Made by a program: the position numbers and the translations under genes. Shown here piece by piece: positions 1-12,301 of a stretch of DNA of 64,000 nt. Below the pieces are notes generated by a model, which had not been told where the DNA came from, did not search any database, and saw only the letters and a program-made list of their open reading frames with translations. Positions within the stretch are counted from its first letter, which is position 1. Every line of letters starts with the position of its first letter. Source of the DNA: Frigoribacterium sp. Leaf186 (GTDB lineage Bacteria; Actinomycetota; Actinomycetes; Actinomycetales; Microbacteriaceae); NCBI RefSeq assembly GCF_001423905.1, contig NZ_LMPQ01000012.1, positions 268,549 through 332,548 of the forward strand, in the 5' to 3' direction.

Positions 1-1
1 G

Positions 2-502
2 ATGCACGTGGCCTCCGACACGCGAGGTCTGGCCGACCGCGTGGGGCGACTGGCGCCTCCCCTGCTGATCGGGGTGCCCTTGGTCGCCCTCGGGTCGGTG
101 GTCGCGACGTGGTTGTTCGGCGACTGGCAGGCCCTGCCGTCGGAGCTCGGGGTGAGCGCCGGGTTCCTGCTGAGCGGCCTGGGGTTGTCGAGCGTCGTCT
201 CGGCCCTGCTGCCGTACGCCACGGTCCGGCCGCACGACGATCCCTTCCAACAGCCCCAGTCGAACGGCGCCACCGCGGCCTGGGCGCAGAGCGTCATGAT
301 CGGCGGGGCCCTGCTGGCGACCGCTCCGGCCCTGTGGTTCGCGGGGCGGGGACTCGTCTCGGGCTACCCGTCCGGTGGCACCTGGGCGCTCGTGTCCGGC
401 CTCGGCGTGGGGCTCGTGGCCCTGGTCGCGGGCGTCGCCCTGGGTGCTCGCGTGTTCTCGCGCCGGGCCCCCGAGCTGCTGGCCTTCGCCCTGCGCAGCT
501 GA
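2..502 (+). CDS. C-terminal part of a multi-pass membrane protein (probably ABC-2-like permease)
   Basis: The reading frame is open to the window edge, so the methionine at base 2 is probably internal. The visible 166 residues hold about four hydrophobic segments (near residues 20-40, 50-70, 95-115 and 125-148) and a short loop with acidic and Gln/Pro residues (DDPFQQPQS) between the second and third. This pattern resembles the C-terminal half of large actinobacterial ABC-2 type permeases, but no motif proves it. The frame ends just before the DUF3039 gene on the same strand. Confidence 0.55.
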   Translation: MHVASDTRGLADRVGRLAPPLLIGVPLVALGSVVATWLFGDWQALPSELGVSAGFLLSGLGLSSVVSALLPYATVRPHDDPFQQPQSNGATAAWAQSVMIGGALLATAPALWFAGRGLVSGYPSGGTWALVSGLGVGLVALVAGVALGARVFSRRAPELLAFALRS

Positions 503-515
503 CCCGCGGTCGTCG

Positions 516-521
516 TACGAT
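516..521 (+). promoter_or_regulatory. -10-like TACGAT of the DUF3039 gene, leaderless arrangement
   Basis: TACGAT ends six bases before the ATG at 528. No Shine-Dalgarno sequence lies between them, so transcription would begin at or next to the start codon. The same spacing recurs at many genes in this window. Confidence 0.4.
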
Positions 522-527
522 GTCGGC

Positions 528-788
528 ATGACTGACACGCAGACGGGCGGCGGCCTCGACGTCCTGGACCGCGAGCTCGAGAAGCTCCTGAACGACGAGG
601 CGATCGACCCCGGCGACCACGAGCGCTTCTCGCACTACGTCAAGAAGGACAAGATCATGGAGTCCGCCCTGAGCGGCAAGCCGGTCAAGGCGCTCTGTGG
701 CAAGAAGTGGACCCCGGGCCGCGACCCCGAGAAGTTCCCGGTGTGCCCGACCTGCAAAGAGATCTACGAGAAGATGACCTCCGAGTGA
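528..788 (+). CDS. DUF3039 domain protein, small zinc-ribbon-like
   Basis: An 86-residue soluble protein matching the actinobacterial DUF3039 family by its sequence and its place beside pncB. It has Cys in ALCGKKW and a CPTC motif near the C-terminus (around residues 75-78), a possible zinc-binding set. The middle is charged (Lys/Glu rich). I chose the ATG at 528 because the -10-like TACGAT sits six bases upstream and the conserved region begins soon after. The function is unknown. Its stop lies 13 bases from the convergent pncB stop. Confidence 0.85.
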   Translation: MTDTQTGGGLDVLDRELEKLLNDEAIDPGDHERFSHYVKKDKIMESALSGKPVKALCGKKWTPGRDPEKFPVCPTCKEIYEKMTSE

Positions 789-801
789 TCCGCGCCCGGC
801 G

Positions 802-2091
802 TCACGCGTAGACGGTCGGCACGACCGGCTCGCCGCGACCCAGTCGCAGCGCCTGGTCGGGCAGTTCGGCCACGGCCACCGCCCGATGGAGGCGCGCGCG
901 GGCCACGCCCTCGGCCCCCGTGTGCCGGGGGTCGATCTCGCCCGCCGTCACCAGGGGGACGTGCAGGGGGCGCTCCCCGGCCGCGTGCTCGTCCGAGCCG
1001 ACGCGGATGAGCTCGGTGGTCGCCACGCCGTCGACGATCACCCGGACCGGGGTCTTCCGGCCGCCGACGGTCGCCTTGTCCGCCGACTTCTTGGCCACCG
1101 AGACCCAGGCGCCGTCGTCACCGCGCCGGGCCACGAGCTTGAAGACCATGCCGGCGGCCGGATGGCCCGAGCCCGAGACGACGGACGTCCCGACGCCGAA
1201 CGAGTCGACCGGCGCGGCCCGCAGGGCGGCGATCGTGTACTCGTCGAGGTCGTTCGTGACCGTGATCTTCGCGCCGGTCGCCCCGAGCTCGTCGAGCTGG
1301 TCGCGGACCTGGGCCACGAGCGACGGCAGGTCGCCGCTGTCGATGCGCACCGCCCCGAGCCCCGGGCCGGCGACCCGCACGGCCGTGGCCACGGCCTCGG
1401 GGATGTCGTAGGTGTCGACGAGCAACGTCGTGCCGGGGCCGAGGGTGTCGACCTGGGCGCGGAAGGCGGCCTCTTCGCTGTCGTGCAGCAGCGTGAAGGC
1501 GTGCGCGGCGGTGCCCATGGTGGGGACGCCCCACGAGCGGCCGGCCTCGAGGTTGCTCGTCGCACCGAAGCCCGCGATGTAGGCGGCGCGGGCGGCCGCG
1601 ACGGCGCTCCGCTCGCCCGTCCGGCGCGAGCCCATCTCGGCGAGGGGGCGACCGTCGGCGGCGGACACCATGCGGGCTGCGGCGCTGGCCACGGCCGAGT
1701 CGTAGTTGAAGACGCTGAGCGCCAGGGTCTCGAGCAGCACGGCCTCGGCGAAGGTCGACTCGATCACGAGCAGCGGCGACCCCGGCAGGTAGACCTCGCC
1801 CTCGGCGTAGCCCCAGATGTCGCCCGAGAACCGGTAGTCGGCCAGCCAGTCGGCCGTCGTCGCGTCGACGACCCCGGATTCACGGAGCCACCGCAGCTCG
1901 TCGTCGCCGAACCGGAAGTCGGCGAGCAGCTCGAGGAACCGCCCGGTGCCCGCCACGATGCCGTAGCGCCGTCCCTCGGGCAGGCGACGGGCGAACACCT
2001 CGAACACGCTGTCGCGGTGGGCCGTTCCCGCCTTGAGGGCGGCCTCCACCATGGTGAGCTCGTACCGGTCGGTCAACAGTGCGCTGGTCAC
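802..2091 (-). CDS. pncB: Nicotinate phosphoribosyltransferase
   Basis: This enzyme joins nicotinate to PRPP to form nicotinate mononucleotide in the NAD salvage (Preiss-Handler) pathway. The 429 residues match the usual length. The family opening TDRYELTM is at residues 7-14, and the phosphoribosyl-binding region with [12 protein letters not shown] is near residues 150-165. VRIDSGDL and the later GVGTSVVSG segment also fit the family. It starts with GTG at 2091, six bases downstream of a TAGGCT -10-like box on the minus strand, with no Shine-Dalgarno site. It is divergent from murI. Confidence 0.95.
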   Translation of the reverse strand: MTSALLTDRYELTMVEAALKAGTAHRDSVFEVFARRLPEGRRYGIVAGTGRFLELLADFRFGDDELRWLRESGVVDATTADWLADYRFSGDIWGYAEGEVYLPGSPLLVIESTFAEAVLLETLALSVFNYDSAVASAAARMVSAADGRPLAEMGSRRTGERSAVAAARAAYIAGFGATSNLEAGRSWGVPTMGTAAHAFTLLHDSEEAAFRAQVDTLGPGTTLLVDTYDIPEAVATAVRVAGPGLGAVRIDSGDLPSLVAQVRDQLDELGATGAKITVTNDLDEYTIAALRAAPVDSFGVGTSVVSGSGHPAAGMVFKLVARRGDDGAWVSVAKKSADKATVGGRKTPVRVIVDGVATTELIRVGSDEHAAGERPLHVPLVTAGEIDPRHTGAEGVARARLHRAVAVAELPDQALRLGRGEPVVPTVYA

Positions 2092-2097
2092 CCCTGC

Positions 2098-2103
2098 AGC
2101 CTA
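2098..2103 (-). promoter_or_regulatory. -10-like TAGGCT of pncB, leaderless arrangement
   Basis: On the minus strand TAGGCT is followed by GCAGGG and then the GTG start. The box lies inside the palindrome AGCCTAGGCT (2098-2107), so it reads the same on both strands. The oppositely oriented murI start has its own TAGGCT further along. Confidence 0.5.
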
Positions 2104-2143
2104 GGCTCGACGGGTCGTCCCGGGGGTGGCGGCTCGCGACGGG

Positions 2144-2149
2144 TAGGCT
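2144..2149 (+). promoter_or_regulatory. -10-like TAGGCT of murI
   Basis: TAGGCT ends eight bases before the GTG chosen as the murI start at 2158. No Shine-Dalgarno sequence is present, which suggests a leaderless or nearly leaderless transcript. Confidence 0.45.
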
Positions 2150-2157
2150 TCGTGGTC

Positions 2158-3012
2158 GTGACGGACGCACCCATCGGAGTCTTCGACAGCGGCGTCGGCG
2201 GTCTCACCGTGTCGCGGGCGATCATCGACCAGCTGCCGCACGAGTCGATCCGGTACGTGGGCGACACCGCCCACTCGCCGTACGGGCCGAAGCCCATCGC
2301 CCTCGTGCGCCAGTACGCGCTCGCCGTCATGGACGACCTCGTGGCGCAGGGCGTCAAGCTGCTGGTCATCGCCTGCAACACGGCCTCGTCGGCGGTGCTG
2401 CGCGACGCCCGCGAGCGCTACACGATCGGCGCCGGCATCCCCGTCGTCGAGGTGATCCAGCCGGCCGTGCGCGCCGCGGTGCAACAGACGCGCAACGGCC
2501 GCATCGGCGTGATCGGCACCGAGGGCACGATCAACTCGCGCGCCTACGAGGACGCCTTCGCGGCGGCGGCGGGTCTCGAGCTGTTCACGCAGGCCTGCCC
2601 GCGGTTCGTCGAGTTCGTCGAGGCGGGCGACACGTCGAGCCCCGAGCTGCGCGCGGTCGCCGAGGGGTACCTCGCCCCGCTCCGCGACGCCGGCATCGAC
2701 ACGCTCGTCCTCGGCTGCACGCACTACCCGCTCATGTCGGCCGCCGTGCAGTACGTCGTGGGCCCCGACGTCCGGCTCGTGTCGAGCGCCGAAGAGACGG
2801 CCGCCGACGTCTACCGCACCCTCGTCCAGCACGGGCTCGAGCGTGCCGACCGGGGCGCCCCGCACCACGAGTTCGAGGCCACCGGCCCCGACGAGAAGTC
2901 GTTCCTGCGTCTGGCCCGTCGGTTCCTGGGGCCCGAGGTCTCGCGCGTCGGCCACCTCGAGACGGGCGCCATCGAGCTGCCCGCAGGCCTCCGCCACGCC
3001 GAACGGACCTGA
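2158..3012 (+). CDS. murI: Glutamate racemase
   Basis: This enzyme converts L-glutamate to D-glutamate for peptidoglycan synthesis. The 284 residues fit the family. The N-terminal [13 protein letters not shown] motif is followed by the two cysteine motifs VIACNTASS and LGCTHYPL, which carry the two catalytic cysteines. I chose the GTG at 2158 because the glycine-rich motif follows within six residues and a -10-like TAGGCT lies just upstream. The genes rph and rdgB follow on the same strand, a common actinobacterial order. The stop codon is followed directly by the repeated CGCGCCTCC element. Confidence 0.95.
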   Translation: MTDAPIGVFDSGVGGLTVSRAIIDQLPHESIRYVGDTAHSPYGPKPIALVRQYALAVMDDLVAQGVKLLVIACNTASSAVLRDARERYTIGAGIPVVEVIQPAVRAAVQQTRNGRIGVIGTEGTINSRAYEDAFAAAAGLELFTQACPRFVEFVEAGDTSSPELRAVAEGYLAPLRDAGIDTLVLGCTHYPLMSAAVQYVVGPDVRLVSSAEETAADVYRTLVQHGLERADRGAPHHEFEATGPDEKSFLRLARRFLGPEVSRVGHLETGAIELPAGLRHAERT

Positions 3013-3030
3013 CCCGCGCCTCCTCGGCCC
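3011..3030 (+). repeat. 20-bp copy of the CGCGCCTCC element directly after the murI stop
   Basis: GACCCGCGCCTCCTCGGCCC begins inside the murI stop codon context. The identical 20-mer recurs at 27746-27765 (in lepB) and 59780-59799 (in the small kinase gene). It contains the 9-mer core found throughout the window. Confidence 0.7.
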
Positions 3031-3084
3031 CTCGGGGTCGACGTCCCGTCCGCCCACCGTCCCCCACCGCCGAGAGAAGGCACC

Positions 3085-3831
3085 ATGACCGACACCACGA
3101 GCACGACCGTCCGCGCCGACGGCCGGTCCACCACCGACCTGCGCCCCGTCACGATCGAGACCGGCTGGAGCGCCCACGCCGAGGGCAGCGCCCTCATCAC
3201 CTTCGGCGGGACGAAGGTGCTCTGCACCGCGTCGTTCACGAACGGCGTGCCCCGGTGGCTGACCGGCAAGGGCAAGGGCTGGGTCACCGCCGAGTACGCG
3301 ATGCTGCCCCGCGCGACCAACTCGCGCAACGACCGCGAGAGCGTCAAGGGCAAGATCGGCGGGCGCACGCACGAGATCTCGCGCCTGATCGGCCGCAGCC
3401 TGCGGGCGGTCGTCGACACCAAGGCCCTCGGCGAGAACACGATCGTGCTCGACTGCGACGTGCTGCAGGCCGACGGTGGCACCCGCACCGCCGCGATCAC
3501 GGGCGCCTACGTCGCCCTGGCCCAGGCGATCGAGTGGGGCCGCGAGAAGAAGTTCGTCGGTCAGAAGGCGACGCCCCTGACCGACAGCGTCTCGGCCGTG
3601 TCGGTCGGCATCATCGACGGCGAGCCGATGCTCGACCTCGCCTACGTCGAGGACGTCCGCGCCGAGACCGACATGAACGTCGTCGTCACCGGCAGCGGCT
3701 CGTTCGTCGAGGTGCAGGGCACCGCCGAGGGGGCGCCGTTCGACCGCCGCGAGCTCGACTCGCTGCTCGACCTCGCCGTGGCCGGAGCCGTCGACCTGAG
3801 CCGCTTCCAGCGCGAGGCCCTCGGTCGATGA
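3085..3831 (+). CDS. rph: Ribonuclease PH
   Basis: A phosphorolytic 3'-5' exoribonuclease that trims tRNA 3' ends. The 248 residues match the family length. Visible family segments are the N-terminal region with [12 protein letters not shown], then [36 protein letters not shown] with the phosphate-binding arginine cluster, and [19 protein letters not shown] with the conserved acidic residues. The start is preceded by GAGAAGG at a good distance. Its stop overlaps the rdgB start as ATGA. Confidence 0.96.
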   Translation: MTDTTSTTVRADGRSTTDLRPVTIETGWSAHAEGSALITFGGTKVLCTASFTNGVPRWLTGKGKGWVTAEYAMLPRATNSRNDRESVKGKIGGRTHEISRLIGRSLRAVVDTKALGENTIVLDCDVLQADGGTRTAAITGAYVALAQAIEWGREKKFVGQKATPLTDSVSAVSVGIIDGEPMLDLAYVEDVRAETDMNVVVTGSGSFVEVQGTAEGAPFDRRELDSLLDLAVAGAVDLSRFQREALGR

Positions 3832-4454
3832 CCCGGGTCGTCATCGCCACGCACAACCAGGGCAAGGTCGCCGAGCTGCGGCTGCTGCTCGCCGAGACGG
3901 CGCCGGGCGTCGAGCTCGTCGCCTACGACGGCCCCGAACCGGTCGAGGACGGCGACACCTTCGCGGCCAACGCCCTCATCAAGGCCCGCGCGGCGGCGCG
4001 TCACACCGGGCTGCCCGCGCTCGCCGACGACAGCGGCATCTCGGCGGCGGCCCTGGGCGGTGCCCCGGGCATCCACTCGGCGCGCTACGCCGGCACGCGC
4101 GACGCGGACGACAACATCGACAAGCTGCTGGTCGAGCTCGACGGAGCCGACGACCGCTCGGCCTGGTTCTCGTGCGCCGCCGCCCTCGTCGTGCCCCCGC
4201 CCGTCGGCGCCGAGGGCCCCGACGGACCGCCCGAGGCGAGCACGTGGGACGAGCACGTCGAGTACGGCGAATGGCACGGCGAGGTGCTGGAGGCGCGGGT
4301 CGGCACGAACGGGCACGGCTACGACCCCGTGTTCCGCCCCGAGGGTGAGAGCCGCAGCGCGGCCGAGCTCACCGCGGACGAGAAGAACGCGGTCAGCCAC
4401 CGCTCCCGGGCGTTCCGGGCGATCGCGCCCCGGGTGGCGGCGCTCGCGGACTGA
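3828..4454 (+). CDS. rdgB: XTP/dITP diphosphatase (Ham1/RdgB)
   Basis: It hydrolyses non-canonical purine triphosphates to monophosphates and so keeps inosine and xanthosine out of nucleic acids. The 208 residues show the nucleotide-binding THNQGK at residues 8-13, the ALADDSGI metal-site motif near 63-70, GYDPVF and the C-terminal SHRSRAFR. An insert rich in Pro and Glu (around residues 120-145) makes it slightly longer than the Escherichia coli protein. It is translationally coupled to rph by a four-base ATGA overlap. Confidence 0.95.
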   Translation: MTRVVIATHNQGKVAELRLLLAETAPGVELVAYDGPEPVEDGDTFAANALIKARAAARHTGLPALADDSGISAAALGGAPGIHSARYAGTRDADDNIDKLLVELDGADDRSAWFSCAAALVVPPPVGAEGPDGPPEASTWDEHVEYGEWHGEVLEARVGTNGHGYDPVFRPEGESRSAAELTADEKNAVSHRSRAFRAIAPRVAALAD

Positions 4455-4456
4455 GC

Positions 4457-4479
4457 CGAGCCGCGCCTCCTCGGGCTCG
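4457..4479. terminator. Weak hairpin in the rdgB/dedA convergent gap, containing the repeated 9-mer
   Basis: CGAGCC and GGCTCG form a six-base stem, and the loop contains CGCGCCTCC (4462-4470). It lies a few bases after the rdgB stop. There is no T-run. A terminator role for either gene is only a possibility. Confidence 0.35.
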
Positions 4480-4521
4480 CGCCCGGACTGCCGTGGGCGT
4501 CGTCCGAGGGTGCGTCGACGC

Positions 4522-5229
4522 TCAGGCGTCGTGAGCGGCGGACGACACCTGCGGCGCCTCGACCTCGCCGGACTGCTCGGCCTTCTTGGCCTGGTGCACG
4601 CCGTGGAAGTAGTGGATCGCGATGGGGATCACCGTGGCCAGGACGGCGCCGAGCAGGATCAGGTCGATGTACGAGCTGACGAAGTCGGCCACGGGCGGGA
4701 TGTGCCCGATGCCGAAGCCCGCCAGCGTGATGCCCATGCCCCAGACGACGGCGCCGATCGCGTTGAAGAGCGAGTAGCGCCGGTAGCTCATGTGACCGAC
4801 GCCGGCCATGATCGGCGCGAAGGTGCGGACCACCGGGACGAACCGGGCGATGATGACGGCCATCGGGCCGAAGCGCTCGAAGAAGGCGTTCGTGCGGTTG
4901 ACGTTGGCGACGCTGAACAGCCCGCTCTCCTTCCGCTCGAAGATGCGGGGCCCGACCTTGTGGCCGATGAGGTAGCCGAGCTCACCGCCCGCGAACGCGG
5001 CGATGCTGATGAAGATCGCGATGAGCCAGATCGGCATGCCCAGGGCGCCGGGATTCGTGGCGGCGAGGATGCCCGTGATGATCAGCAGCGTGTCGCCCGG
5101 GAACAGGAACCCGATGAGCAGCCCGGTCTCGGCGAAGACGAGCAGGCAGACGCCGAGCACGGCCCACGGGCCGAACGACGTGAGCAGGTACTCGGGGTTC
5201 AGCCAGGGGATGGAGACGAGGGGCAGCAT
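4522..5229 (-). CDS. DedA family membrane protein
   Basis: A DedA/SNARE-associated-fold integral membrane protein, a family linked to undecaprenyl-phosphate or phospholipid flipping. The 235 residues contain the typical FPGDTLL motif after the first helix, [31 protein letters not shown], and several hydrophobic helices. I chose the ATG at 5229 because GGAGA lies eight bases upstream. Extending the frame upstream would translate the 57-bp tandem repeats beside tRNA-Leu, which gives Pro/Arg-rich repeats with no family similarity. A second DedA gene lies at 19050. Confidence 0.9.
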   Translation of the reverse strand: MLPLVSIPWLNPEYLLTSFGPWAVLGVCLLVFAETGLLIGFLFPGDTLLIITGILAATNPGALGMPIWLIAIFISIAAFAGGELGYLIGHKVGPRIFERKESGLFSVANVNRTNAFFERFGPMAVIIARFVPVVRTFAPIMAGVGHMSYRRYSLFNAIGAVVWGMGITLAGFGIGHIPPVADFVSSYIDLILLGAVLATVIPIAIHYFHGVHQAKKAEQSGEVEAPQVSSAAHDA

Positions 5230-5280
5230 CGGGTGTTCTCCGGTCGAGGTGGCCGGCATGCCGGGCTCGATCAGGTTACT

Positions 5281-5395
5281 CGTGCGCGAGGGGGAGGTGA
5301 ACCCTGGCGGGAGGAGGCGCATCGGCTCTCGTCGTCCGTGCGGGAGAAGGGAGGTGAACCCTGCCGGGAGGAGGCACATCGGCTCTCGTCGTCCG
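5281..5395. repeat. 57-bp tandem repeats derived from the tRNA-Leu 3' end
   Basis: Two units (about 5281-5336 and 5337-5393) repeat with a 57-bp period. Each carries GTGCGGGAGAAGGGAGGTGA or a close variant, which resembles the T-arm and acceptor 3' strand of the tRNA-Leu that starts the third unit. The units differ at a few positions and by one indel. They lie downstream of the tRNA in its own direction, between it and dedA. Confidence 0.75.
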
Positions 5396-5477
5396 TGCGG
5401 GAGAAGGGACTTGAACCCTCACGCTCGAAAGCACAGGAACCTAAATCCTGCGTGTCTGCCAATTCCACCACTCCCGC
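5396..5477 (-). tRNA. tRNA-Leu, anticodon TAA
   Basis: On the minus strand the gene starts GCGGGAGTGGTGGAATTGGC and folds as a class II tRNA with a long variable arm. The anticodon loop sequence around TTTAG places TAA as the anticodon, reading leucine UUA. The acceptor GCGGGAG pairs with CTCCCGC, the discriminator is A, and no CCA is encoded. A TACACT box lies ten bases upstream (5488-5493). The 3' flank carries imperfect tandem copies of its own 3' end. Confidence 0.93.
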
Positions 5478-5487
5478 GGCAGCACCG

Positions 5488-5493
5488 AGTGTA
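5488..5493 (-). promoter_or_regulatory. -10 box TACACT of tRNA-Leu
   Basis: TACACT on the minus strand ends ten bases before the first tRNA base, a usual spacing for a tRNA promoter. No convincing -35 element is visible. Confidence 0.45.
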
Positions 5494-5533
5494 CCGACGG
5501 CGGCCTCCGGCCGGAACGCGGGACGAGGAGGCG

Positions 5534-6784
5534 CTAGCGCTTCGAGCGGGGGACGTGCGGCGAGTACCGGGGCACGTAGCGCACGAGGATCGCGGCACCG
5601 ACGAGGCCGAGGACGCCCATCACCCCGCTGGCGATCGAGATGGACACGAGCGCGGTCACGCCCGAGATGAGCAGGGGCGCCGCCGCGCTGCCCGCGTCGC
5701 CCGTGAAGCGCCAGGCGCCGAGGAAGGGCGCGGGGTCGCCCTTGTCCGCCAGGTCGGCGCCGAGGGTCATGAGGATGCCGCTGCCGACGCCGTTGGCGAG
5801 CGACATCAGGATCGCCACCGTGACGAACCAGCCGACGTTCGCGTCGAGGTCGTGCGTGACCGACAGGGCGAGGTACGACAGGCCCAGCCCGACCATGCAG
5901 GGCACGGCGCTCCAGAGGCGTCCGAAGCGGTCCATGATCTGGCCGCTCGTGTAGAAGAGCGCGAAGTCGACCGCCCCCGCGATGCCGATGATGATCGCGG
6001 TCTCGGAGGCGCCGAGGCCGATGCTGACGGCCCACAGCGGCAGCATCACCTGGCGACCGGACCGCATGGCTCCGATGAGTGCCGCACCGCTGCCGAGCTT
6101 GACCAGCACGCCGCGATGACGCCAGAGGGTGCCGAACAGGCCCTGCGCCTCCTTCGCGACGAGCTCGGCGCCGTCGTCGCCGCCACGACCCGGCCGGACG
6201 CCGAACGCGGCCGACGGGTCGCGCAGCACGAGCAGGGCGATCGCGGCGCCGAGGCAGCCGACGATGTGGACGACGAAGGCCGACTGGACCGAGCCGGTGA
6301 GCTCGATGACCCCGGCCGACAGGAACGGGCCGACGAAGTAGCCGAGCCGGAACACGCCGCCGAGGCTCGACAGGGCGCGGGCGCGGATCTCGATCGGGAC
6401 GAAGCTCGTCATGAAGGCGTGCCGCGCCAGGGCGAACACGGCCGTCGCGAGGCCGATCACGAGGACGCCGACCGCGAGGACGATCTCGTTCGGCGCCAGC
6501 AGGCAGGTGACGAGGCCGCCGATGCTGACCAGCGAGGCGCCGATCATCGAGGTGCGCTCGCCGATGCGGCTGACGAGCCACCCGCTCGGGATGTCGCCGA
6601 TCAGCTCGCCGACCAGGATGAGCGCGGCGACGAAGCCGGCGAACGGCAACGACGCCCCGAGTTCGCTCGCCACGACGGGGATGATCGGGATGATCGCGCC
6701 CTCGCCGATGGCGAAGAGCGCGGCGGGCAGGAACGCCGCGAGGGCCACCGACCGCATGCTGAAGGCGGGGGAGGAGGAAGACAT
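5534..6784 (-). CDS. MFS transporter
   Basis: A 416-residue major facilitator protein with about twelve hydrophobic segments and a central charged loop of roughly 30 residues ([19 protein letters not shown]). The segment [11 protein letters not shown] after the second helix corresponds to the family loop motif GxxxDRxGxR. The substrate cannot be read from the sequence. The start at 6784 follows a TAGGGT box ten bases upstream on the minus strand. The gene is divergent from mnmA, and tRNA-Leu lies just beyond its stop. Confidence 0.85.
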   Translation of the reverse strand: MSSSSPAFSMRSVALAAFLPAALFAIGEGAIIPIIPVVASELGASLPFAGFVAALILVGELIGDIPSGWLVSRIGERTSMIGASLVSIGGLVTCLLAPNEIVLAVGVLVIGLATAVFALARHAFMTSFVPIEIRARALSSLGGVFRLGYFVGPFLSAGVIELTGSVQSAFVVHIVGCLGAAIALLVLRDPSAAFGVRPGRGGDDGAELVAKEAQGLFGTLWRHRGVLVKLGSGAALIGAMRSGRQVMLPLWAVSIGLGASETAIIIGIAGAVDFALFYTSGQIMDRFGRLWSAVPCMVGLGLSYLALSVTHDLDANVGWFVTVAILMSLANGVGSGILMTLGADLADKGDPAPFLGAWRFTGDAGSAAAPLLISGVTALVSISIASGVMGVLGLVGAAILVRYVPRYSPHVPRSKR

Positions 6785-6811
6785 GTCGCTCGCCACCCTA
6801 GGCCCGCTGCG

Positions 6812-6817
6812 TACACT
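6812..6817 (+). promoter_or_regulatory. -10-like TACACT of mnmA, leaderless arrangement
   Basis: TACACT is followed by six bases and then the ATG at 6824. There is no Shine-Dalgarno sequence. This suggests that the mnmA transcript begins at its start codon. Confidence 0.5.
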
Positions 6818-6823
6818 TGTCGG

Positions 6824-10314
<3,491 letters not shown>

Positions 10315-10419
10315 TTTCCCTGGTCAGGGGGCACTTCTCCTTCCTAAGATGTGAGGACGTGTCGTTCTCAGGCTGTAGGGAGCCGGGGTACAGGCGCGTG
10401 ACGAGGGGGAAGACCCGAC

Positions 10420-11877
10420 GTGCTGTTGCTCGCCGCAGCCATGCTCTCTGCCTCGGTGCACCTCGCCGGGGTGGCCGATGCTCCGACCGCGCACTCGGCA
10501 CCGGTCACGACCGACGCCCGCCCGGCCTCGGTGCTCGTCGTCGCGGCGTCGGTGCAGGGCGTCCCCGAGCCTGCACCGGTGCGGGACGCGCCGGTCGAGC
10601 CCGAGCTCGACGGCTGCCGGGACGTCGAGGCGACCACGTTCTCGGCCGAGGCCTGCCTCGACCAGCTGGCCCGCGCCTCATCGATCGGGGTCGAGCGGTA
10701 CGCGACGTCCCTCGACGCCGACGGGGACGACGCGGCGTCGCTCGTGGCGGCGGTCGGCGAGCAGGTCTCGGCGGGGTCCACGACGACCTGGTGGGCGGGC
10801 CTCGGCGACGAGCGACGCACCCTGCTCGCGCAGGCGGCCCCCGGCGTCGTCGGCAACCTCGAGGGGGTGCCCTACTCGGTGCGCGACACCGCCAACCGAC
10901 AGGCCCTGCGGTATGCGACCACGGCCGTCACGGCCCGTCTCGGTTCGGACGTCGAGGAGCCGGACGACGCGCGACGCCTCGCGATGCTGCAGCAGGTGCG
11001 GGCGACGCTCGACGGCGCCACGCACGACGTGCCCTTCGCCGGGGCGGCCGACCGGCACCTGGTCGCCCTCGACACGGCCCTGCCCGGACGGGCGGCCGTC
11101 ACCGTCGGCGACCTCGACACCGCGGACGACGTGAGCGTCCTCGTGCCGGGCATGCTCTTCACCGTGTCGGACCAGCTGGTCGACTGGACCAACACCGCCG
11201 GGGCCCTGCACGACGAGCAGGCCACCTGGGCGACGCTGCTCGGGCGCGACGGGCCCGGCCCGGTGCCGACCGTGGCGGTCGTGGCCTGGATGGGCTACCA
11301 GACGCCCGACCTGACGAACTTCTACGACCTCCGCCTCGCCCAACGGGGTGCCGCGCACCTCGAGGACGCCCTCTCCGGCCTCGACGCGACGCGCGCGGGG
11401 CACGAACCGCGGGTGTCGGTCATGGCCCACTCGTACGGCTCGACGACGGCGACGATCGCCCTGTCGTCGGGGCGGGTCTCGGTCGACTCGCTCGTGCTGC
11501 TGGGGTCGCCCGGCAGCGTCGTGCCCGACGCGGGCGGCCTCGCGGTTCACGACGACGACGTGTACGCGGCGGCCGGCAGCTTCGACCCGGTGGCCGGCAG
11601 CGGCTTCTTCGGGGCCGACCCGGCGACCGCCGCGTTCGGGGCGGTCGTGCTGCACCTCGGCGGTGGGGCCGACACCCTGACGGGACGCGCGCTCGCCGCG
11701 GCCCTCGGCCACAACGACTACTTCCGGGCCGGAACGGAGTCGATGCGCAGCCTCGCCCTGATCGGGTTGGGGCACGGCGACCTCGTCGACGGTCGTGCGG
11801 GCGACCCCGGCCGGGGCGGCCCCGAGGCGCCGACCCTCGCCTTGGTCCGCCCACAGGACCTCTACTTCAGGGACTGA
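10420..11877 (+). CDS. Secreted alpha/beta hydrolase, DUF1023 family
   Basis: A 485-residue protein with a hydrophobic N-terminus (LLLAAAMLSASVHLAG) that looks like a signal peptide or anchor. The C-terminal half carries the hydrolase core: GYQTPDLTNF, the nucleophile elbow AHSYGS near residue 345, SLVLLGSPG, and a likely His in ALGHNDYF. This is the DUF1023 pattern of actinobacterial esterase-like proteins. The substrate is unknown. It starts with GTG, preceded by GGGGGAAG seven bases upstream, and an in-frame stop excludes an earlier start. It stands alone between ligA and gatC. Confidence 0.8.
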   Translation: MLLLAAAMLSASVHLAGVADAPTAHSAPVTTDARPASVLVVAASVQGVPEPAPVRDAPVEPELDGCRDVEATTFSAEACLDQLARASSIGVERYATSLDADGDDAASLVAAVGEQVSAGSTTTWWAGLGDERRTLLAQAAPGVVGNLEGVPYSVRDTANRQALRYATTAVTARLGSDVEEPDDARRLAMLQQVRATLDGATHDVPFAGAADRHLVALDTALPGRAAVTVGDLDTADDVSVLVPGMLFTVSDQLVDWTNTAGALHDEQATWATLLGRDGPGPVPTVAVVAWMGYQTPDLTNFYDLRLAQRGAAHLEDALSGLDATRAGHEPRVSVMAHSYGSTTATIALSSGRVSVDSLVLLGSPGSVVPDAGGLAVHDDDVYAAAGSFDPVAGSGFFGADPATAAFGAVVLHLGGGADTLTGRALAAALGHNDYFRAGTESMRSLALIGLGHGDLVDGRAGDPGRGGPEAPTLALVRPQDLYFRD

Positions 11878-11942
11878 CGCTGCCCGCGGCGACGGCGTCG
11901 CGGCACCGCGTCGTCCTGGCCTCGGTCGTCGGTGCCGCCCCG

Positions 11943-11948
11943 TAGAAT
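11943..11948 (+). promoter_or_regulatory. -10 box TAGAAT upstream of gatC
   Basis: TAGAAT lies 52 bases before the gatC start and would give a leader of about 45 bases with its own GAGAGAAG ribosome-binding site. No good -35 hexamer is visible. Confidence 0.45.
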
Positions 11949-11999
11949 CGTCCGGTACCCCCGCCGCGGCACGCCCGCACGAGCACGTGAGAGAGAAGC

Positions 12000-12299
12000 A
12001 TGTCCGAAATCACGCGTGAGCAGGTGCAGCACCTCGCCGGTCTCGCCCGCATCGCCCTCACCGAGGCCGAGATCGACACGATGACGGCCGAGCTCGGCCA
12101 CATCGTCGACAGCGTCGCCAAGGTCCGCGAGGTCGCCACCGACGACGTCCCGGCGACCAGCCACCCGATCCCGCTCGAGAACGTGTTCCGGCCCGACGTC
12201 GTGGGCGAGACGCTGACGGCCGAACAGGCGCTGTCCGGCGCCCCCGACCACGACGGTTCGCGCTTCCGGGTGAGCGCGATCCTGGGAGAAGAGCAGTAG
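12000..12299 (+). CDS. gatC: Asp-tRNA(Asn)/Glu-tRNA(Gln) amidotransferase subunit C
   Basis: The small subunit that stabilises the GatCAB complex, which converts mischarged Glu-tRNA(Gln) and Asp-tRNA(Asn). The 99 residues show [18 protein letters not shown] and the C-terminal ENVFRPDVV region of the family. A GAGAGAAG ribosome-binding site precedes the ATG. gatA starts two bases after the stop. Confidence 0.94.
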   Translation: MSEITREQVQHLAGLARIALTEAEIDTMTAELGHIVDSVAKVREVATDDVPATSHPIPLENVFRPDVVGETLTAEQALSGAPDHDGSRFRVSAILGEEQ

Positions 12300-12301
12300 C
12301 C

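Noticed and set aside
886..3012. Long open frames opposite or out of phase with real genes (for example opposite pncB, rph, ligA, treX and treY)
   Set aside because: In 70%+ GC DNA, antisense and shifted frames stay open by codon bias. Their products are Arg/Pro/Ala-rich with no domains, and they are incompatible with well-identified genes on the other strand.
5230..5379. A longer dedA starting at 5379
   Set aside because: The extension is translated from the 57-bp tRNA-derived repeats, has no family similarity, and a good ribosome site precedes the ATG at 5229.
10315..10419. A small ORF starting at 10359 after TAAGAT
   Set aside because: The frame runs out of phase through the DUF1023 hydrolase gene and gives an Arg/Gly-rich shadow product.
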